Shown: one piece after another, positions 17,764-26,593 of the stretch
How the letters are laid out: every line of letters starts with the position of its first letter
How positions within the stretch are numbered: the first letter of the stretch is position 1
Assembly: GCF_000262755.1 (NCBI RefSeq)
Contig: NZ_AFEU01000003.1
Span: 620,001-684,000, forward strand
DNA from: Bacillus methanolicus PB1
Lineage (GTDB): Bacteria; Bacillota; Bacilli; Bacillales; Cytobacillaceae
DNA: 64,000 bases
Direction of reading: 5' to 3'
Position numbers and translations under genes: made by a program
Notes under the pieces: generated by a model
What the model saw: the letters and a program-made list of their open reading frames with translations, nothing else
Told to the model about the DNA's origin: nothing
Databases searched by the model: none

Positions 17764-19050
17764 TTATTGAAGCATTTCTTTCATATCTTCTTGGGCAGTA
17801 CCGATTAATTTTAATCCAAATGCGTCTTGAAGGACCTTCATAACTCCTTCAGAGATAAACTCAGGCGGTTTAGGCCCTATGCGAATATCTTTAATTCCGA
17901 GACTGAACAATCCTAGCAAAATGGCGACAGCCTTTTGCTCGAACCAAGAAAGGACGATGCTAACCGGCAACTCATTGATTGGACATTCAACCGCATCGGC
18001 TAACGCTTTTGCAATTTTTACTGTAGAAATTGAATTGTTGCACTGTCCAAGATCAATATATCTCGGAATATCCGTCCCCGGAACTGTTCCATAATCAACA
18101 TCATTGAATCGAAATTTTCCGCAAGAGGTTGTTAAAATGACAGTTTCAGGCGGCAAAGATGTTGCCAGTTCCCTGTAATACTCTCCTCCTTTTCCAGGGG
18201 CATCACATCCGGCAATCACAAAGAATCGTTTAATTTTTCCTTCCTTTACAGCAGCAATTACTTCTGGTGCCAATCCTAAAACTGTTTCATGGTGAAATCC
18301 TGTTAATAGTGTTTCTTCTGATTCTATATTTGCTTCAGGAAGCTCTAATGCTCTGTTAATTAATGGTGTAAAGTCATCATTGATAATTTTTTGAACGCTT
18401 TCAAGACCGGCCACTTCATAAGAGAACATGCGATCCGCGTATGTGCCCTTAATAGGCATAACACAGTTTGTTGTCGCAAGAATTGCACCGGGGAATTTTT
18501 CAAATAATCTTCTTTGATCGTACCATGCCTTGCCAATATTACCTTTTAAATGAGGAAATTTTTTTAACTCCGGATATCCGTGCGCCGGCAGCATTTCTGA
18601 GTGGGTATAAATATTTATTCCTTTACCTTCAGTTTGCTTTAGAAGTTTTTCGAGCGCAAATAAATTATGGCCTGTCACCACAATGCAATTTCCTTCAATC
18701 TTATTTTGTGACACCCGGATCGGCTGAGGAATACCGAGCCTCTCCGTATGGGCCTTATCAAGCACTTCCATGATCCGCACTGCTGACTGGCCTACTTTCA
18801 TGGCCATATCAATGTGCTCCTGCAAATTAAAATTGGAGTTTGTTAAGGTCATATAAAGCGCTTCATGAGTAGTGGCATCAACGAATGAGTCGGTATATCC
18901 GAGTTGATTCGCATGAGTACGATAAGCGGCAATACCTTTCAGTCTAAAAATAATCGTATCCTGAAGGCTTGCTATTGTTTCATCTTTTCCGCAAACACCG
19001 ACAATTTTACATCCTCCAGCCGGAGTTTGTTCACACTGATGGCAGAACAT
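17764..19050 (-). CDS. hcp: Hybrid cluster protein (hydroxylamine/NO reductase), short form
   Basis: A 428-residue Hcp (prismane) protein, a cytosolic Fe-S enzyme linked to nitric oxide and hydroxylamine reduction. The N-terminal cluster cysteines are C3-x2-C6-x7-C14-x5-C20. Hybrid-cluster ligands are recognisable in TGHNLFALEKLL (His), TTNCVMPIKGTY, FVIAGCDAPGKGGEYY and TSCGKFRFND. Class I/II Hcps are near 540-550 residues; this one is short, as in class III proteins that lack the second helical bundle. The start at 19050 is chosen because the family begins MFCxQCEQT and GGGAGGGG lies upstream. A perfect Crp/Fnr box controls it. Confidence 0.93.
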   Translation of the reverse strand: MFCHQCEQTPAGGCKIVGVCGKDETIASLQDTIIFRLKGIAAYRTHANQLGYTDSFVDATTHEALYMTLTNSNFNLQEHIDMAMKVGQSAVRIMEVLDKAHTERLGIPQPIRVSQNKIEGNCIVVTGHNLFALEKLLKQTEGKGINIYTHSEMLPAHGYPELKKFPHLKGNIGKAWYDQRRLFEKFPGAILATTNCVMPIKGTYADRMFSYEVAGLESVQKIINDDFTPLINRALELPEANIESEETLLTGFHHETVLGLAPEVIAAVKEGKIKRFFVIAGCDAPGKGGEYYRELATSLPPETVILTTSCGKFRFNDVDYGTVPGTDIPRYIDLGQCNNSISTVKIAKALADAVECPINELPVSIVLSWFEQKAVAILLGLFSLGIKDIRIGPKPPEFISEGVMKVLQDAFGLKLIGTAQEDMKEMLQ

Positions 19051-19087
19051 AAAGCAAATCCCCTCCCTCAATTTATTACACAGTTCT

Positions 19088-19130
19088 AACATACAATCAT
19101 TTTTTACATGGGCCTGTGATGGACGTCACA
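19088..19130 (-). promoter_or_regulatory. hcp promoter with perfect Crp/Fnr box
   Basis: TGTGATGGACGTCACA at 19115-19130 is a perfect TGTGA-N6-TCACA palindrome. On the minus strand TATGTT (19093-19088) gives a start near 19081, which puts the box centre at -41.5, the classic activating position for Fnr. The adjacent crp/fnr gene would be the natural regulator but is interrupted. Confidence 0.8.
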
Positions 19131-19245
19131 TCGGTGCATTTTGTCATAAATCGTTCAAATTTTTGTGAACATAATTGATGGAACCCTTGTTCTAATCAAA
19201 ACATAAAATATTGTAAATAATTCTGTTAAAGAGAGGAGATTCCCT

Positions 19246-19719
19246 ATGTCTTCAAATCTTCCAAGCGACCCTAAACGGAACAGGCAGGAACCATTCGGAG
19301 AAATAATAAAGTCAATGAATGATTTCTTCAACGAAAAGCCTGTCAAAGGTTTCCTGCAATCCATTGATGAATTTTTCAAGTCCCCTTTTCCTCTTTCCTC
19401 TTTTCCTGTAGATGTAACAGAAACGGACAGAGAACATATCGTGACAGCTGAATTGCCGGGGGTAAAAAAAGAACAAATTGATATTAATGTATTAGGCAAT
19501 TTTTTAACAATTTCCGTTAACAGGGATGAAACAATAACAGAACAAAACGAAACTGCCAAATCATACCGAAAAAGACAATCATTTCAGCGAACAAGCAGAA
19601 CGATCGGCTTTGATCAGCCTGTCAACGAAAAGAATGTCAAAGCCTCCTATAAGAACGGATTGTTAGAAATCCGGGTTCCGAAGCTCAAAGGAAAGCAAAT
19701 CATAATTGACGCTGAATAG
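19246..19719 (+). CDS. Small heat-shock protein Hsp20 (alpha-crystallin family)
   Basis: A 157-residue ATP-independent holdase chaperone. The alpha-crystallin domain covers about residues 50-150 (VDVTETDREHIVTAELPGV near its start, then the YKNGLLEIRVPK motif). A C-terminal IxI tail is not evident: the protein ends KQIIIDAE. ATG with AGAGAGGAG upstream. It is divergent from hcp; an inverted pair GTTCA-N8-TGAAC (19153-19170) lies in the shared upstream region. Which Bacillus Hsp20 it corresponds to cannot be told. Confidence 0.9.
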   Translation: MSSNLPSDPKRNRQEPFGEIIKSMNDFFNEKPVKGFLQSIDEFFKSPFPLSSFPVDVTETDREHIVTAELPGVKKEQIDINVLGNFLTISVNRDETITEQNETAKSYRKRQSFQRTSRTIGFDQPVNEKNVKASYKNGLLEIRVPKLKGKQIIIDAE

Positions 19720-19722
19720 ATC

Positions 19723-19757
19723 AAAAAGGCATCCGCACAAAAACGTGCAAGGATGCC
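19723..19757. terminator. Terminator between hsp20 and yppG
   Basis: GGCATCC/GGATGCC with an inner GCAC/GTGC pair. The T5 tail is on the minus strand, so it best serves yppG, but the hairpin also lies just after hsp20. Confidence 0.6.
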
Positions 19758-19787
19758 AAATAATGAATTAAACAAATTTATTTGACC

Positions 19788-19831
19788 AAAGGCTTTTACA
19801 TTGTACATATATCGGCAATGTAAAAGCCTTT
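19788..19831. repeat. Perfect 16-bp inverted repeat
   Basis: AAAGGCTTTTACATTG (19788-19803) and its exact reverse complement (19816-19831) are separated by 12 bases. It lies between hsp20 and yppG beside another hairpin. It could be a second terminator; there is no long T run, so the role is open. Confidence 0.75.
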
Positions 19832-19886
19832 AATACTTATTACTTTAGTCTTAACTTACTATTTTTTGAATATAAATTAAGTAATA

Positions 19887-20423
19887 TTATGCCTTAAACA
19901 TTCCTCCAAGCCCTTTTATCATCGAAGAGACTTGGGATACTGCATTCATCATTTGACTTGTTGTATTGATCATTTTGTTAAAATCAATCGTTCCATCCTG
20001 GTTTTTAAAGGAATTCATAATCGATTGTACTCCTGAAGGCTGCTTTGCCATAAACTGAAATTTCGGATAAGGATTTACAGGATATGGATTTATTTGCTGT
20101 GAATAAGGCTGTGAATAGCCCTCTTCTGCCGGCTGCAATGGGTTTTGAAAAAGGATGTTCGAGTAGCTTTGCTGTCCATTGTATGGATTTGCGTTATTCT
20201 GGAGATTCCCGTATGAAGGATGCATCGGATTCATTGCCGGTACAAATTGTTGCTGGTGGGCGTAAGGGTTCCAGTACATCGGCTGATTTAAACCCGTGAT
20301 TGGAACAATCCGCCGGGTCGAAAAGTCGATGCCCGGTACAGGAAAATAGTAGGGATATCCAATTTGTCCTTGCCAAAACGGAAAAATTATTTCATAGGCT
20401 GGTCTCTTTTTTCGGCCAAACAT
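19887..20423 (-). CDS. yppG: YppG-like protein
   Basis: A 178-residue protein rich in Pro, Tyr, Gln and Asn in its first 115 residues (repeats such as NPYP) with a more ordinary C-terminus (SGVQSIMNSFKNQDGTIDFNKMINTTSQMM). This architecture and the position next to yppF-yppE identify it as YppG, which in Bacillus is associated with spores. The start at 20423 is preferred: AAGGAGG lies upstream and the N-terminus is MFGRKKRP. No enzymatic motif is visible. Confidence 0.75.
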   Translation of the reverse strand: MFGRKKRPAYEIIFPFWQGQIGYPYYFPVPGIDFSTRRIVPITGLNQPMYWNPYAHQQQFVPAMNPMHPSYGNLQNNANPYNGQQSYSNILFQNPLQPAEEGYSQPYSQQINPYPVNPYPKFQFMAKQPSGVQSIMNSFKNQDGTIDFNKMINTTSQMMNAVSQVSSMIKGLGGMFKA

Positions 20424-20809
20424 GGCGAACGTCCTCCTTAAATATTTCACTGCTACATTTTATGCTATTTCGAGAGATAGGTGAAAGCGGAGGAAGTTCT
20501 TCCCTATTTTGTGGAAAAGGGGAAGAGCTACGCAAACAAAAATAGAAATGCCAACTTATCTTTAGCTAGATACTTATTTAGTTTTATAAATAGTTAGAGC
20601 TTTGCTTCACTCATACCTCCTTATTATGTTGGTTCTGTTTTATAATCAAAGCTATTTCCATGTTAGGATTGGGAGTTTAAAACTCATGTTCGTTTTTTTC
20701 GAAAGGAGTAGGATATTGTCATAAATTTTGATTTTTCAAAAAATAAGAATTTTTCATTATCTATGATAAAATAATACAAAAGGGGATTAAGATGAAGGAG
20801 GAATTGAAC

Positions 20810-21019
20810 ATGAACATTCACGAGCTAAAAATGAAATTTGGTCAAACACGTGATTATATTACAGAAAATGTAAATCAATTATTGGATTTTGCGAAAAAAG
20901 CGTACATCCATAATGAAATTTCCATTACTGAATATCGCAATCTTGTTCGTGAGCTTGAAGCTTTAGGCGCAACGATACCTGATTCTTTGAACAACGACTC
21001 CCTCATCGAAAACGCCTAA
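20810..21019 (+). CDS. yppF: YppF family protein
   Basis: A 69-residue mostly helical protein (MNIHELKMKFGQ..., LLDFAKKAYIHNEISITEYR) matching Bacillus YppF, of unknown function. AAGGAGG lies 8 bases before ATG 20810; an ATG six codons earlier has a poorer site. Position between yppG and yppE supports the name. A hairpin of the dispersed repeat family follows as terminator. The 360 bases upstream (20451-20809) hold no other gene. Confidence 0.85.
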   Translation: MNIHELKMKFGQTRDYITENVNQLLDFAKKAYIHNEISITEYRNLVRELEALGATIPDSLNNDSLIENA

Positions 21020-21063
21020 AATGTAAGCGTATTAATGTAAGCGTATTAATAAAACGAAGCAAT

Positions 21064-21100
21064 GGGTCTGGCTCAAAAGCAATGAGTCGGACCCTTTTTT
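21064..21100. terminator. Terminator of yppF, member of the hairpin repeat family
   Basis: GGGTCTGGCTC pairs (with wobble) with GAGTCGGACCC, then T6. It shares GGCTCAAAAGCAA with the element at 49180 and so belongs to the same family. Confidence 0.75.
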
Positions 21101-21464
21101 AGTTGCTTTCTAGTTGCATTAATATTCCTGTCAAAAGAAAACGTACTGACTGAAAATGATCGATGAACCGCTTTCGGCTCGTTGTTGAATAGAACGCTTG
21201 AATCGAAATCATCTCGATATTTTCCGAGCAGATTTCAATCTGTTTTATATGAAAATTTCTGGGGGTTTCTTTCGTAATCCAATCGATCGCAGCTTTCTTC
21301 CATTGGTTATTTAATTTTGCAGTTTCATCCGCAAAAGGCTTCACTTCTTGATAGAAATCAGCGTCGGTTTTCGACTCTTTTATCTCCTCAAAACGAGCAT
21401 ATGCTTTTTCTACCGCCTCTAAAACGGCTTTTGTATAGTCATAAAGCTCTTTATAGTCACTCAT
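21099..21464 (-). CDS. yppE: YppE family protein (DUF1798)
   Basis: A 121-residue, mainly helical soluble protein (EAVEKAYARFEEIKESKTDADFY near the start). It matches YppE in size, character and position between yppF and yppD. Function unknown. ATG with AAGGAG upstream. Its stop lies in the T-run of the facing yppF terminator. Confidence 0.85.
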   Translation of the reverse strand: MSDYKELYDYTKAVLEAVEKAYARFEEIKESKTDADFYQEVKPFADETAKLNNQWKKAAIDWITKETPRNFHIKQIEICSENIEMISIQAFYSTTSRKRFIDHFQSVRFLLTGILMQLESN

Positions 21465-21488
21465 TTTTTCTTCTCCTTATAAAAAAAT

Positions 21489-21515
21489 AAAAAAAGTAGC
21501 CATTATTAAAGCTAC
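21489..21515 (-). terminator. Terminator downstream of yppD
   Basis: On the minus strand GTAGC (21515-21511) and GCTAC (21500-21496) form a stem with a 10-base loop, followed by T7. Confidence 0.7.
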
Positions 21516-21552
21516 CGACCACGTCTTTTCTATTTATTTATTTTATTTGATT

Positions 21553-21813
21553 TTAATATCCGAGCTCAAGTATTCCGCCTGAACCTTTCACGCCCGATCT
21601 TTTTTGCTCCATTATTTCAACCATATCGAACTTTGTTTCCATAGCAAGAAGTCTTTCCTCACAAACGGATAATGTCTTTAAATGCTCCTCCTGAATAGTT
21701 CTTTTGTATTCTGTTATCGAGATATGAAGAACAGAATCTAATTCCTCAAGATTGTCATATAATTCGCTTAATCTCAATAAAAGCTCTCTTTTTTGAACAT
21801 TCGGCTCCTTCAT
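21553..21813 (-). CDS. yppD: YppD-like small protein
   Basis: An 86-residue, charged, helical protein (ELLLRLSELYDNLEELDSVLH, then EERLLAMETKFDMVEIMEQKRSG). The name rests on position between yppC and yppE rather than on recognised residues. Strong AGGAGG site before ATG 21813. Function unknown. Confidence 0.65.
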   Translation of the reverse strand: MKEPNVQKRELLLRLSELYDNLEELDSVLHISITEYKRTIQEEHLKTLSVCEERLLAMETKFDMVEIMEQKRSGVKGSGGILELGY

Positions 21814-21976
21814 GATAACAATTACCTCCTCCCGTTTCTTAACTACCTAATTCGCTCTTGTATTTGTTCTTCCTCCACTATTGACAAAACTAGAATTAAT
21901 TCGGCAAAGAAAGTGCAAAACTCTTTATCTTTGCTCTTTTTTTCGACACAATTGAAAATAAAAAAACACGCCTTCC

Positions 21977-22975
21977 TCACTTACTATTGAAAAAAAGATT
22001 TTTAAAAGCAATGAGACAGTGCAGCTGTTTTTGTTTTTTCAAATACCAATCGGTGATTAGAATTGGATGGCGATGGTGAATATGAGGATGAAGCCATTTC
22101 TTTTTCAAATGACCATTTTGAAACCAATCGCTGAACCCGTCCAACTGGTTGTTGATGACCGGATATGTTTCCCGCAATATTGGCGTGTCTCTTTCCTTTT
22201 CTTGAATAAAATACTGCTCATAATCATATCTTGAACCTGTATGCGGAGTAACTTTAGCGAACTGAAAAAATAACGGAAACAATTCAGGAGAAAACAGAAT
22301 ATCCGAAAGCCTCTTTCCGAGGTCAATTCTTTTGCTGACATTGCGAAAACCATTCACACTTGCGCCATAAAGCTGGCCGCTGCAAGTCGGAAAAAGGACG
22401 GAATTAAAGTGAAGCCAATCTTGAAAAAAAAACAGAAAAGAATGAAACACCAACCGTTTATAGACGGGATGCTCGATCACGGGTTTTTGGATCACATTTT
22501 GTTCATTAATAATGAGAGCAATCATCAATCTATTTTTATTTTTTTCTTTCCAAAATGTTAACCATTCATGTTCCATGAACGCAGAGATTTGAAAAAAACT
22601 CCTTAAATGAAACATTGGACGATTTATTTTCGTCGAATAATGGTAGAGCAAAAGCTGGGGAAAAGCATCCTTAAAGATAAGCCAATTTGCACGCTCATAT
22701 GTTAAAAAGAGTTCTTTCCTGACTTGTTTACTTAATATATTTGGAAACCATTTCCCTTCCAAGTCGCACATATTCCAGCCGGCATTTCGTGAAACCATGC
22801 TCGCCAAAAATGCCCATTTAATTTCGGGATAATTCAAGAAAAATTTAAAGTATGCATTTGTTCTGGAAATGTTATCTACATTATTTTTATTCGTTTCAAT
22901 AGTAATCAGCTTTATAAGATCCTGTTCGCTAATCGTACGTCCGGGATTCATTTGATAAAAGCTATTTTCTGTCAT
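21977..22975 (-). CDS. yppC: YppC family protein (DUF2515)
   Basis: A 332-residue protein rich in aromatic residues, without a convincing signal peptide or catalytic motif. Conserved-looking segments include SRTNAYFKFFLNYPEIKWAF, SRNAGWNMCDLEG and FPTCSGQLYGASVNGF. Its order next to recU is as in B. subtilis. The start at 22975 is chosen for AAGGAG upstream. Function unknown. Divergent from recU, with 118 bases between. Confidence 0.85.
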   Translation of the reverse strand: MTENSFYQMNPGRTISEQDLIKLITIETNKNNVDNISRTNAYFKFFLNYPEIKWAFLASMVSRNAGWNMCDLEGKWFPNILSKQVRKELFLTYERANWLIFKDAFPQLLLYHYSTKINRPMFHLRSFFQISAFMEHEWLTFWKEKNKNRLMIALIINEQNVIQKPVIEHPVYKRLVFHSFLFFFQDWLHFNSVLFPTCSGQLYGASVNGFRNVSKRIDLGKRLSDILFSPELFPLFFQFAKVTPHTGSRYDYEQYFIQEKERDTPILRETYPVINNQLDGFSDWFQNGHLKKKWLHPHIHHRHPILITDWYLKKQKQLHCLIAFKNLFFNSK

Positions 22976-23093
22976 CAGCCTCTCCTTATGGCAAAACATA
23001 TGCTATGTTTAGTCTGTGAAGGATTTATGTTTTTATTCAACCAAAGGGTGTGAAGATTTGGTATGATAGGTAGTAGTTTGTGAGGTGGCTTAC

Positions 23094-23699
23094 ATGAATT
23101 TTCACTATCCGAATGGAAAACGTTATAATCCGAAACAGACCGAAAGCATAAAAAAAGGAAAAAATGTAACCTATAGCAACAGGGGAATGACTCTCGAAGA
23201 AGACTTAAATGAAACAAATAAATATTATTTAATTAATAACATAGCTGTTATTCACAAGAAGCCTACTCCTGTGCAAATTGTTCATGTTGATTACCCGCAA
23301 AGAAGCGCGGCAGTTATTAAGGAAGCATATTTCAAGCAGCCGTCTACTACCGATTACAACGGTGTCTATAAGGGGAAATATATTGATTTTGAAGCAAAAG
23401 AAACCCGTTATAAGACTTCCTTTCCTTTAAAAAATTTTCATGAACATCAAATTCACCATATGAAAAATGTTTTAAAGCATGGCGGAATTTGTTTTGTTAT
23501 TCTCAGGTTTTCATCTACTGATGAAGTTTATTTTCTTAAAGCTGAACATCTTCTTGAGTTTTGGGAAAGGATGGCCAATGGAGGAAGAAAATCGATCACG
23601 AAGGATGAGATAGAAAAGTTCGGGCACTATGTACCTATTGGATTTCGCCCCCGAATTGACTATATTAAAATAATAGATTATGTTTATAGTCTTACATGA
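23094..23699 (+). CDS. recU: Holliday junction resolvase RecU
   Basis: A 201-residue homodimeric nuclease that cleaves four-way junctions in recombination and chromosome segregation. The family segments [33 protein letters not shown] and the catalytic [21 protein letters not shown] (acidic D, E and K) are present almost unchanged from B. subtilis. ATG 23094 with GAGGTGG upstream. ponA follows 44 bases later, the conserved recU-ponA operon. Confidence 0.96.
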   Translation: MNFHYPNGKRYNPKQTESIKKGKNVTYSNRGMTLEEDLNETNKYYLINNIAVIHKKPTPVQIVHVDYPQRSAAVIKEAYFKQPSTTDYNGVYKGKYIDFEAKETRYKTSFPLKNFHEHQIHHMKNVLKHGGICFVILRFSSTDEVYFLKAEHLLEFWERMANGGRKSITKDEIEKFGHYVPIGFRPRIDYIKIIDYVYSLT

Positions 23700-23743
23700 A
23701 TGTTTCAACAATCCTGAATGAACTTAGAAAGGAAGGATTTAAT

Positions 23744-26548
23744 ATGGCAGAAAAATACCAGACAAGGGAGGAGCGCCGTAGGCAGCAGCTTGCAGCCAAG
23801 AAAAAAAATAAAGGCAAGAAGAGCCCTTCTGGAACCTTTAAAAAAATTTTTCTGGCTTTAATTGTCCTTGGTATTATCGGTATGTTGTCAGGTGTAGCAA
23901 CCTTTGCTTATATGATTAAAGATGCGCCGAAGCTGAATGAAAAGCTGCTAAAGGACCCTATTTCTTCAAAGATCTATGATATGGATAATAAAATTATTGC
24001 CGAAGTCGGTTCGGAAAAAAGAGATTATGTTGAATACGAAGATATTCCAAAACTTGTTGAAAATGCAGTTTTAGCAACTGAAGACGTCCGCTTTTATAAG
24101 CATCACGGAGTAGATCTGATCCGATTAGCCGGCGCCGTTGTCGCCAACATCAAGGATGGGTTTGGATCCGAAGGAGCGAGTACGATTACACAGCAGGTCG
24201 TAAAGAATTCATTCTTGACTTTTGACAAAACATTAAAGCGGAAGGCCCAAGAAGCATGGCTTGCCTTCCAGCTCGAACGAAAATATACAAAACAAGAAAT
24301 ATTTGAAATGTATGTCAACAAAATTTATATGTCCGAGAACGTCCATGGTATCGCGACTGCTGCAAAGGTTTACTTTGGAAAAGACGATCTTAAAGACTTG
24401 GAAATTCATGAAGCAGCGTTACTCGCGGGAATGCCGCAAAGTCCTAATAACTATAATCCTTTTGAACATCCGGACAAGGCGGAAAAGCGCCGCAATATAG
24501 TTCTTTCACTCATGCATCAGCACGGATTTATTTCGAAAGAAGAGATGGAGAAAGCTCAAAAAGTTCCTGTTGAATCAACACTTGTAAAAGAAGAAAAGCG
24601 CCAGAAAAATGACAAGCCTTTCGATGCGTTTGTCGACGCTGTCATTGATGAAGTTGAAAAATACGGCGATTTTGATATATTTTCAGACGGATTGCACATC
24701 TATACGACACTTGATCAGGATGCACAGACATATGTTGAAGAAATGCTGAATTCAAATGAAATTGTTCAGTTCCCTGATGATGAGTTTCAGGCAGGTATTG
24801 CACTCTTAGATACAAAAACTGGTGAAATCAGGGCAATTGGCGGCGGCCGGAATCAAAAAGTAAAACGAGGATTTAACTATGCTATTGACACAAGACGCCA
24901 GCCTGGTTCAACCATTAAACCAATACTCGACTATGGGCCAGCGATTGAATATTTGAAATGGGGCACGTATCATACGTTAGTTGATGAACCGTATACGTAC
25001 TCAGATCCGGAACGCACTCCTATTAATAACTGGGATCACAGACATATGGGACCGATGACAATGCGTGAAGCTTTATCCCGCTCCCGAAATGTTCCTGCCT
25101 TGAAAGCATTGCAGGAAGTTGGGTTGGAAAAAGCAAAGGATTTTGCAAATCGATTAGGAATTCCTTTGAAAGAAATTTATGAATCCTATGCGATCGGCGG
25201 TCTTGGGAACAAGGATAAAGGTGTTTCTCCATTGCAAATGGCCGGTGCATTCAGTGCATTCGGAAACAACGGTTTTTATACGGAGCCACATGCCATTAGA
25301 GCAATCGAATTTCGCGACGGAACAAAAATTGATACAGCACCTGAACCTAAAGTAGCCATGAATGACTATACCGCTTTTATGATTACAGACATGCTGAAGA
25401 GTGTTGTGAAGGATTCTTACGGAACAGGAACACGTGCAGATATTCCAGGTTTGCCTGTCGCCGGAAAAACCGGTACTACAAACTATTCTCAGGCGGACAG
25501 AGAAAAATATAGCATTCCTGACGGGGCGGTTCCGGATTCCTGGTTTGTCGGTTATACGACCAAGTATACTGCAGCTGTCTGGACAGGCTATAAAGATCAG
25601 ATGGAAAATTATATACCGGCAGGCGAAAATCAAAAGATTGCCCAATACTTGTTTAAGAACTTAATGGAGCACGTTTCAAGCAATGTCGAAACGCCTGATT
25701 TTGAAATGCCAAACAGTGTGGAACAAGTAAGAATCGAAAAAGGCACCGTTCCTGCAAAACTGGCAAGTGAATATACACCTGAAGACCAAGTACTTTACGA
25801 ATTTGCTGTGAAAGGCCATGCGCCAAGCCAAGTTTCCGAGAAGTTTTATAAGCTTGCAGCACCTGGAAATGTCCAAGCAATGTATGAAGAAGCAACAAAT
25901 GAAATAGTCCTGTCTTGGGATTATGACTTTAAAGGTGACAACGAAGGTGTACAATTTGAAGTAAATGTATCAATCAATGAAGGACCTGAACAGCAATTAA
26001 CGGTTACTGGAGAAAAAAGTCTCCGTATTTCTAACCCGGTTCCGGGGGGCATTTATAAATTTAGTGTCATTGCCGTGAAAGGAGATCAGCGAAGCGATCC
26101 GGGAAGTGCAGCAGTTCAGGTTCCCGATCCATTCGGAGAAAACAGCGAAAATAGTGATGGCCAAAACAACGGAGACCAAGGAGATAATTCCGGAAATAAT
26201 GGAAACGGTCAGCCGGGTTCCGGAAACAACCAGGGAGGCAATGGCTCCGAAGATGATAATGCCGGAGACGAATCCGGAGACGGTAATACCGGCGGTGACG
26301 GTGCCGGCGGCAACGGCGGCAACGGCGGCGACGGCAACGGCGGCAATGGCGGCAACGGCTCCGGTGGCAATGGCGGCGACGGCAACGGCGGCAATGGCGG
26401 TGACGGCTCTGGAAGCACCGGCGGTGGTGACGGCTCCGGCAACAATGGTGCTGGAAACGTTGGCAGTTCAGGAGGAACCGGCTCCAATGGAACCGGACAA
26501 ACTGGAAATACCGCTCAATCAACAGGAGGATTTTTCAGAAACAGGTAA
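23744..26548 (+). CDS. ponA: Bifunctional class A penicillin-binding protein 1 (PonA)
   Basis: 934 residues: a short basic cytosolic N-terminus, one membrane helix (about 35-57), a glycosyltransferase domain (ATEDVRFYKHHGVD, STITQQVVKN, RKAQEAWLAFQLERKYTK), a transpeptidase domain with STIK (active-site Ser), SRN and KTGT, a fibronectin-III-like segment (about 705-790) and a Gly/Asn/Asp/Ser-rich tail of about 130 residues. It polymerises and cross-links peptidoglycan outside the membrane. The start at 23744 has AAAGGAAGG upstream and gives the family N-terminus. Its partner GpsB is encoded at 12 kb. Confidence 0.96.
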   Translation: MAEKYQTREERRRQQLAAKKKNKGKKSPSGTFKKIFLALIVLGIIGMLSGVATFAYMIKDAPKLNEKLLKDPISSKIYDMDNKIIAEVGSEKRDYVEYEDIPKLVENAVLATEDVRFYKHHGVDLIRLAGAVVANIKDGFGSEGASTITQQVVKNSFLTFDKTLKRKAQEAWLAFQLERKYTKQEIFEMYVNKIYMSENVHGIATAAKVYFGKDDLKDLEIHEAALLAGMPQSPNNYNPFEHPDKAEKRRNIVLSLMHQHGFISKEEMEKAQKVPVESTLVKEEKRQKNDKPFDAFVDAVIDEVEKYGDFDIFSDGLHIYTTLDQDAQTYVEEMLNSNEIVQFPDDEFQAGIALLDTKTGEIRAIGGGRNQKVKRGFNYAIDTRRQPGSTIKPILDYGPAIEYLKWGTYHTLVDEPYTYSDPERTPINNWDHRHMGPMTMREALSRSRNVPALKALQEVGLEKAKDFANRLGIPLKEIYESYAIGGLGNKDKGVSPLQMAGAFSAFGNNGFYTEPHAIRAIEFRDGTKIDTAPEPKVAMNDYTAFMITDMLKSVVKDSYGTGTRADIPGLPVAGKTGTTNYSQADREKYSIPDGAVPDSWFVGYTTKYTAAVWTGYKDQMENYIPAGENQKIAQYLFKNLMEHVSSNVETPDFEMPNSVEQVRIEKGTVPAKLASEYTPEDQVLYEFAVKGHAPSQVSEKFYKLAAPGNVQAMYEEATNEIVLSWDYDFKGDNEGVQFEVNVSINEGPEQQLTVTGEKSLRISNPVPGGIYKFSVIAVKGDQRSDPGSAAVQVPDPFGENSENSDGQNNGDQGDNSGNNGNGQPGSGNNQGGNGSEDDNAGDESGDGNTGGDGAGGNGGNGGDGNGGNGGNGSGGNGGDGNGGNGGDGSGSTGGGDGSGNNGAGNVGSSGGTGSNGTGQTGNTAQSTGGFFRNR
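26286..26415 (+). repeat. GGC-rich tandem repeat in the ponA tail
   Basis: Irregular repeats of the 6-9 base units GGCGGC, AACGGC and GACGGC encode the Gly/Asn/Asp tail. The local G+C content is far above the surrounding DNA. Such tracts tend to vary in length between strains. Confidence 0.75.
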
Positions 26549-26560
26549 ATATTATCTATC

Positions 26561-26593
26561 AAAAAAGTTCGAGCACTACGCTCGAACTTTTTT
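26561..26593. terminator. Bidirectional terminator ponA/ypoC
   Basis: GTTCGAGC (26567-26574) pairs with GCTCGAAC (26580-26587), flanked by A6 and T6. The ypoC stop codon (26576-26578) lies inside the loop, so the two convergent genes share the terminator. Confidence 0.9.

Noticed and set aside
26286-26415. Possible CRISPR array in the GGC repeats
   Set aside because: The units are 6-9 bases with no spacers and are in frame within ponA; no cas genes occur in the window.
26209-26487. Open frames in other phases across the ponA tail, including a Pro-rich one on the minus strand
   Set aside because: They arise from the GGC-rich repeat coding the Gly/Asn tail in the true frame; no ribosome sites and no family resemblance.
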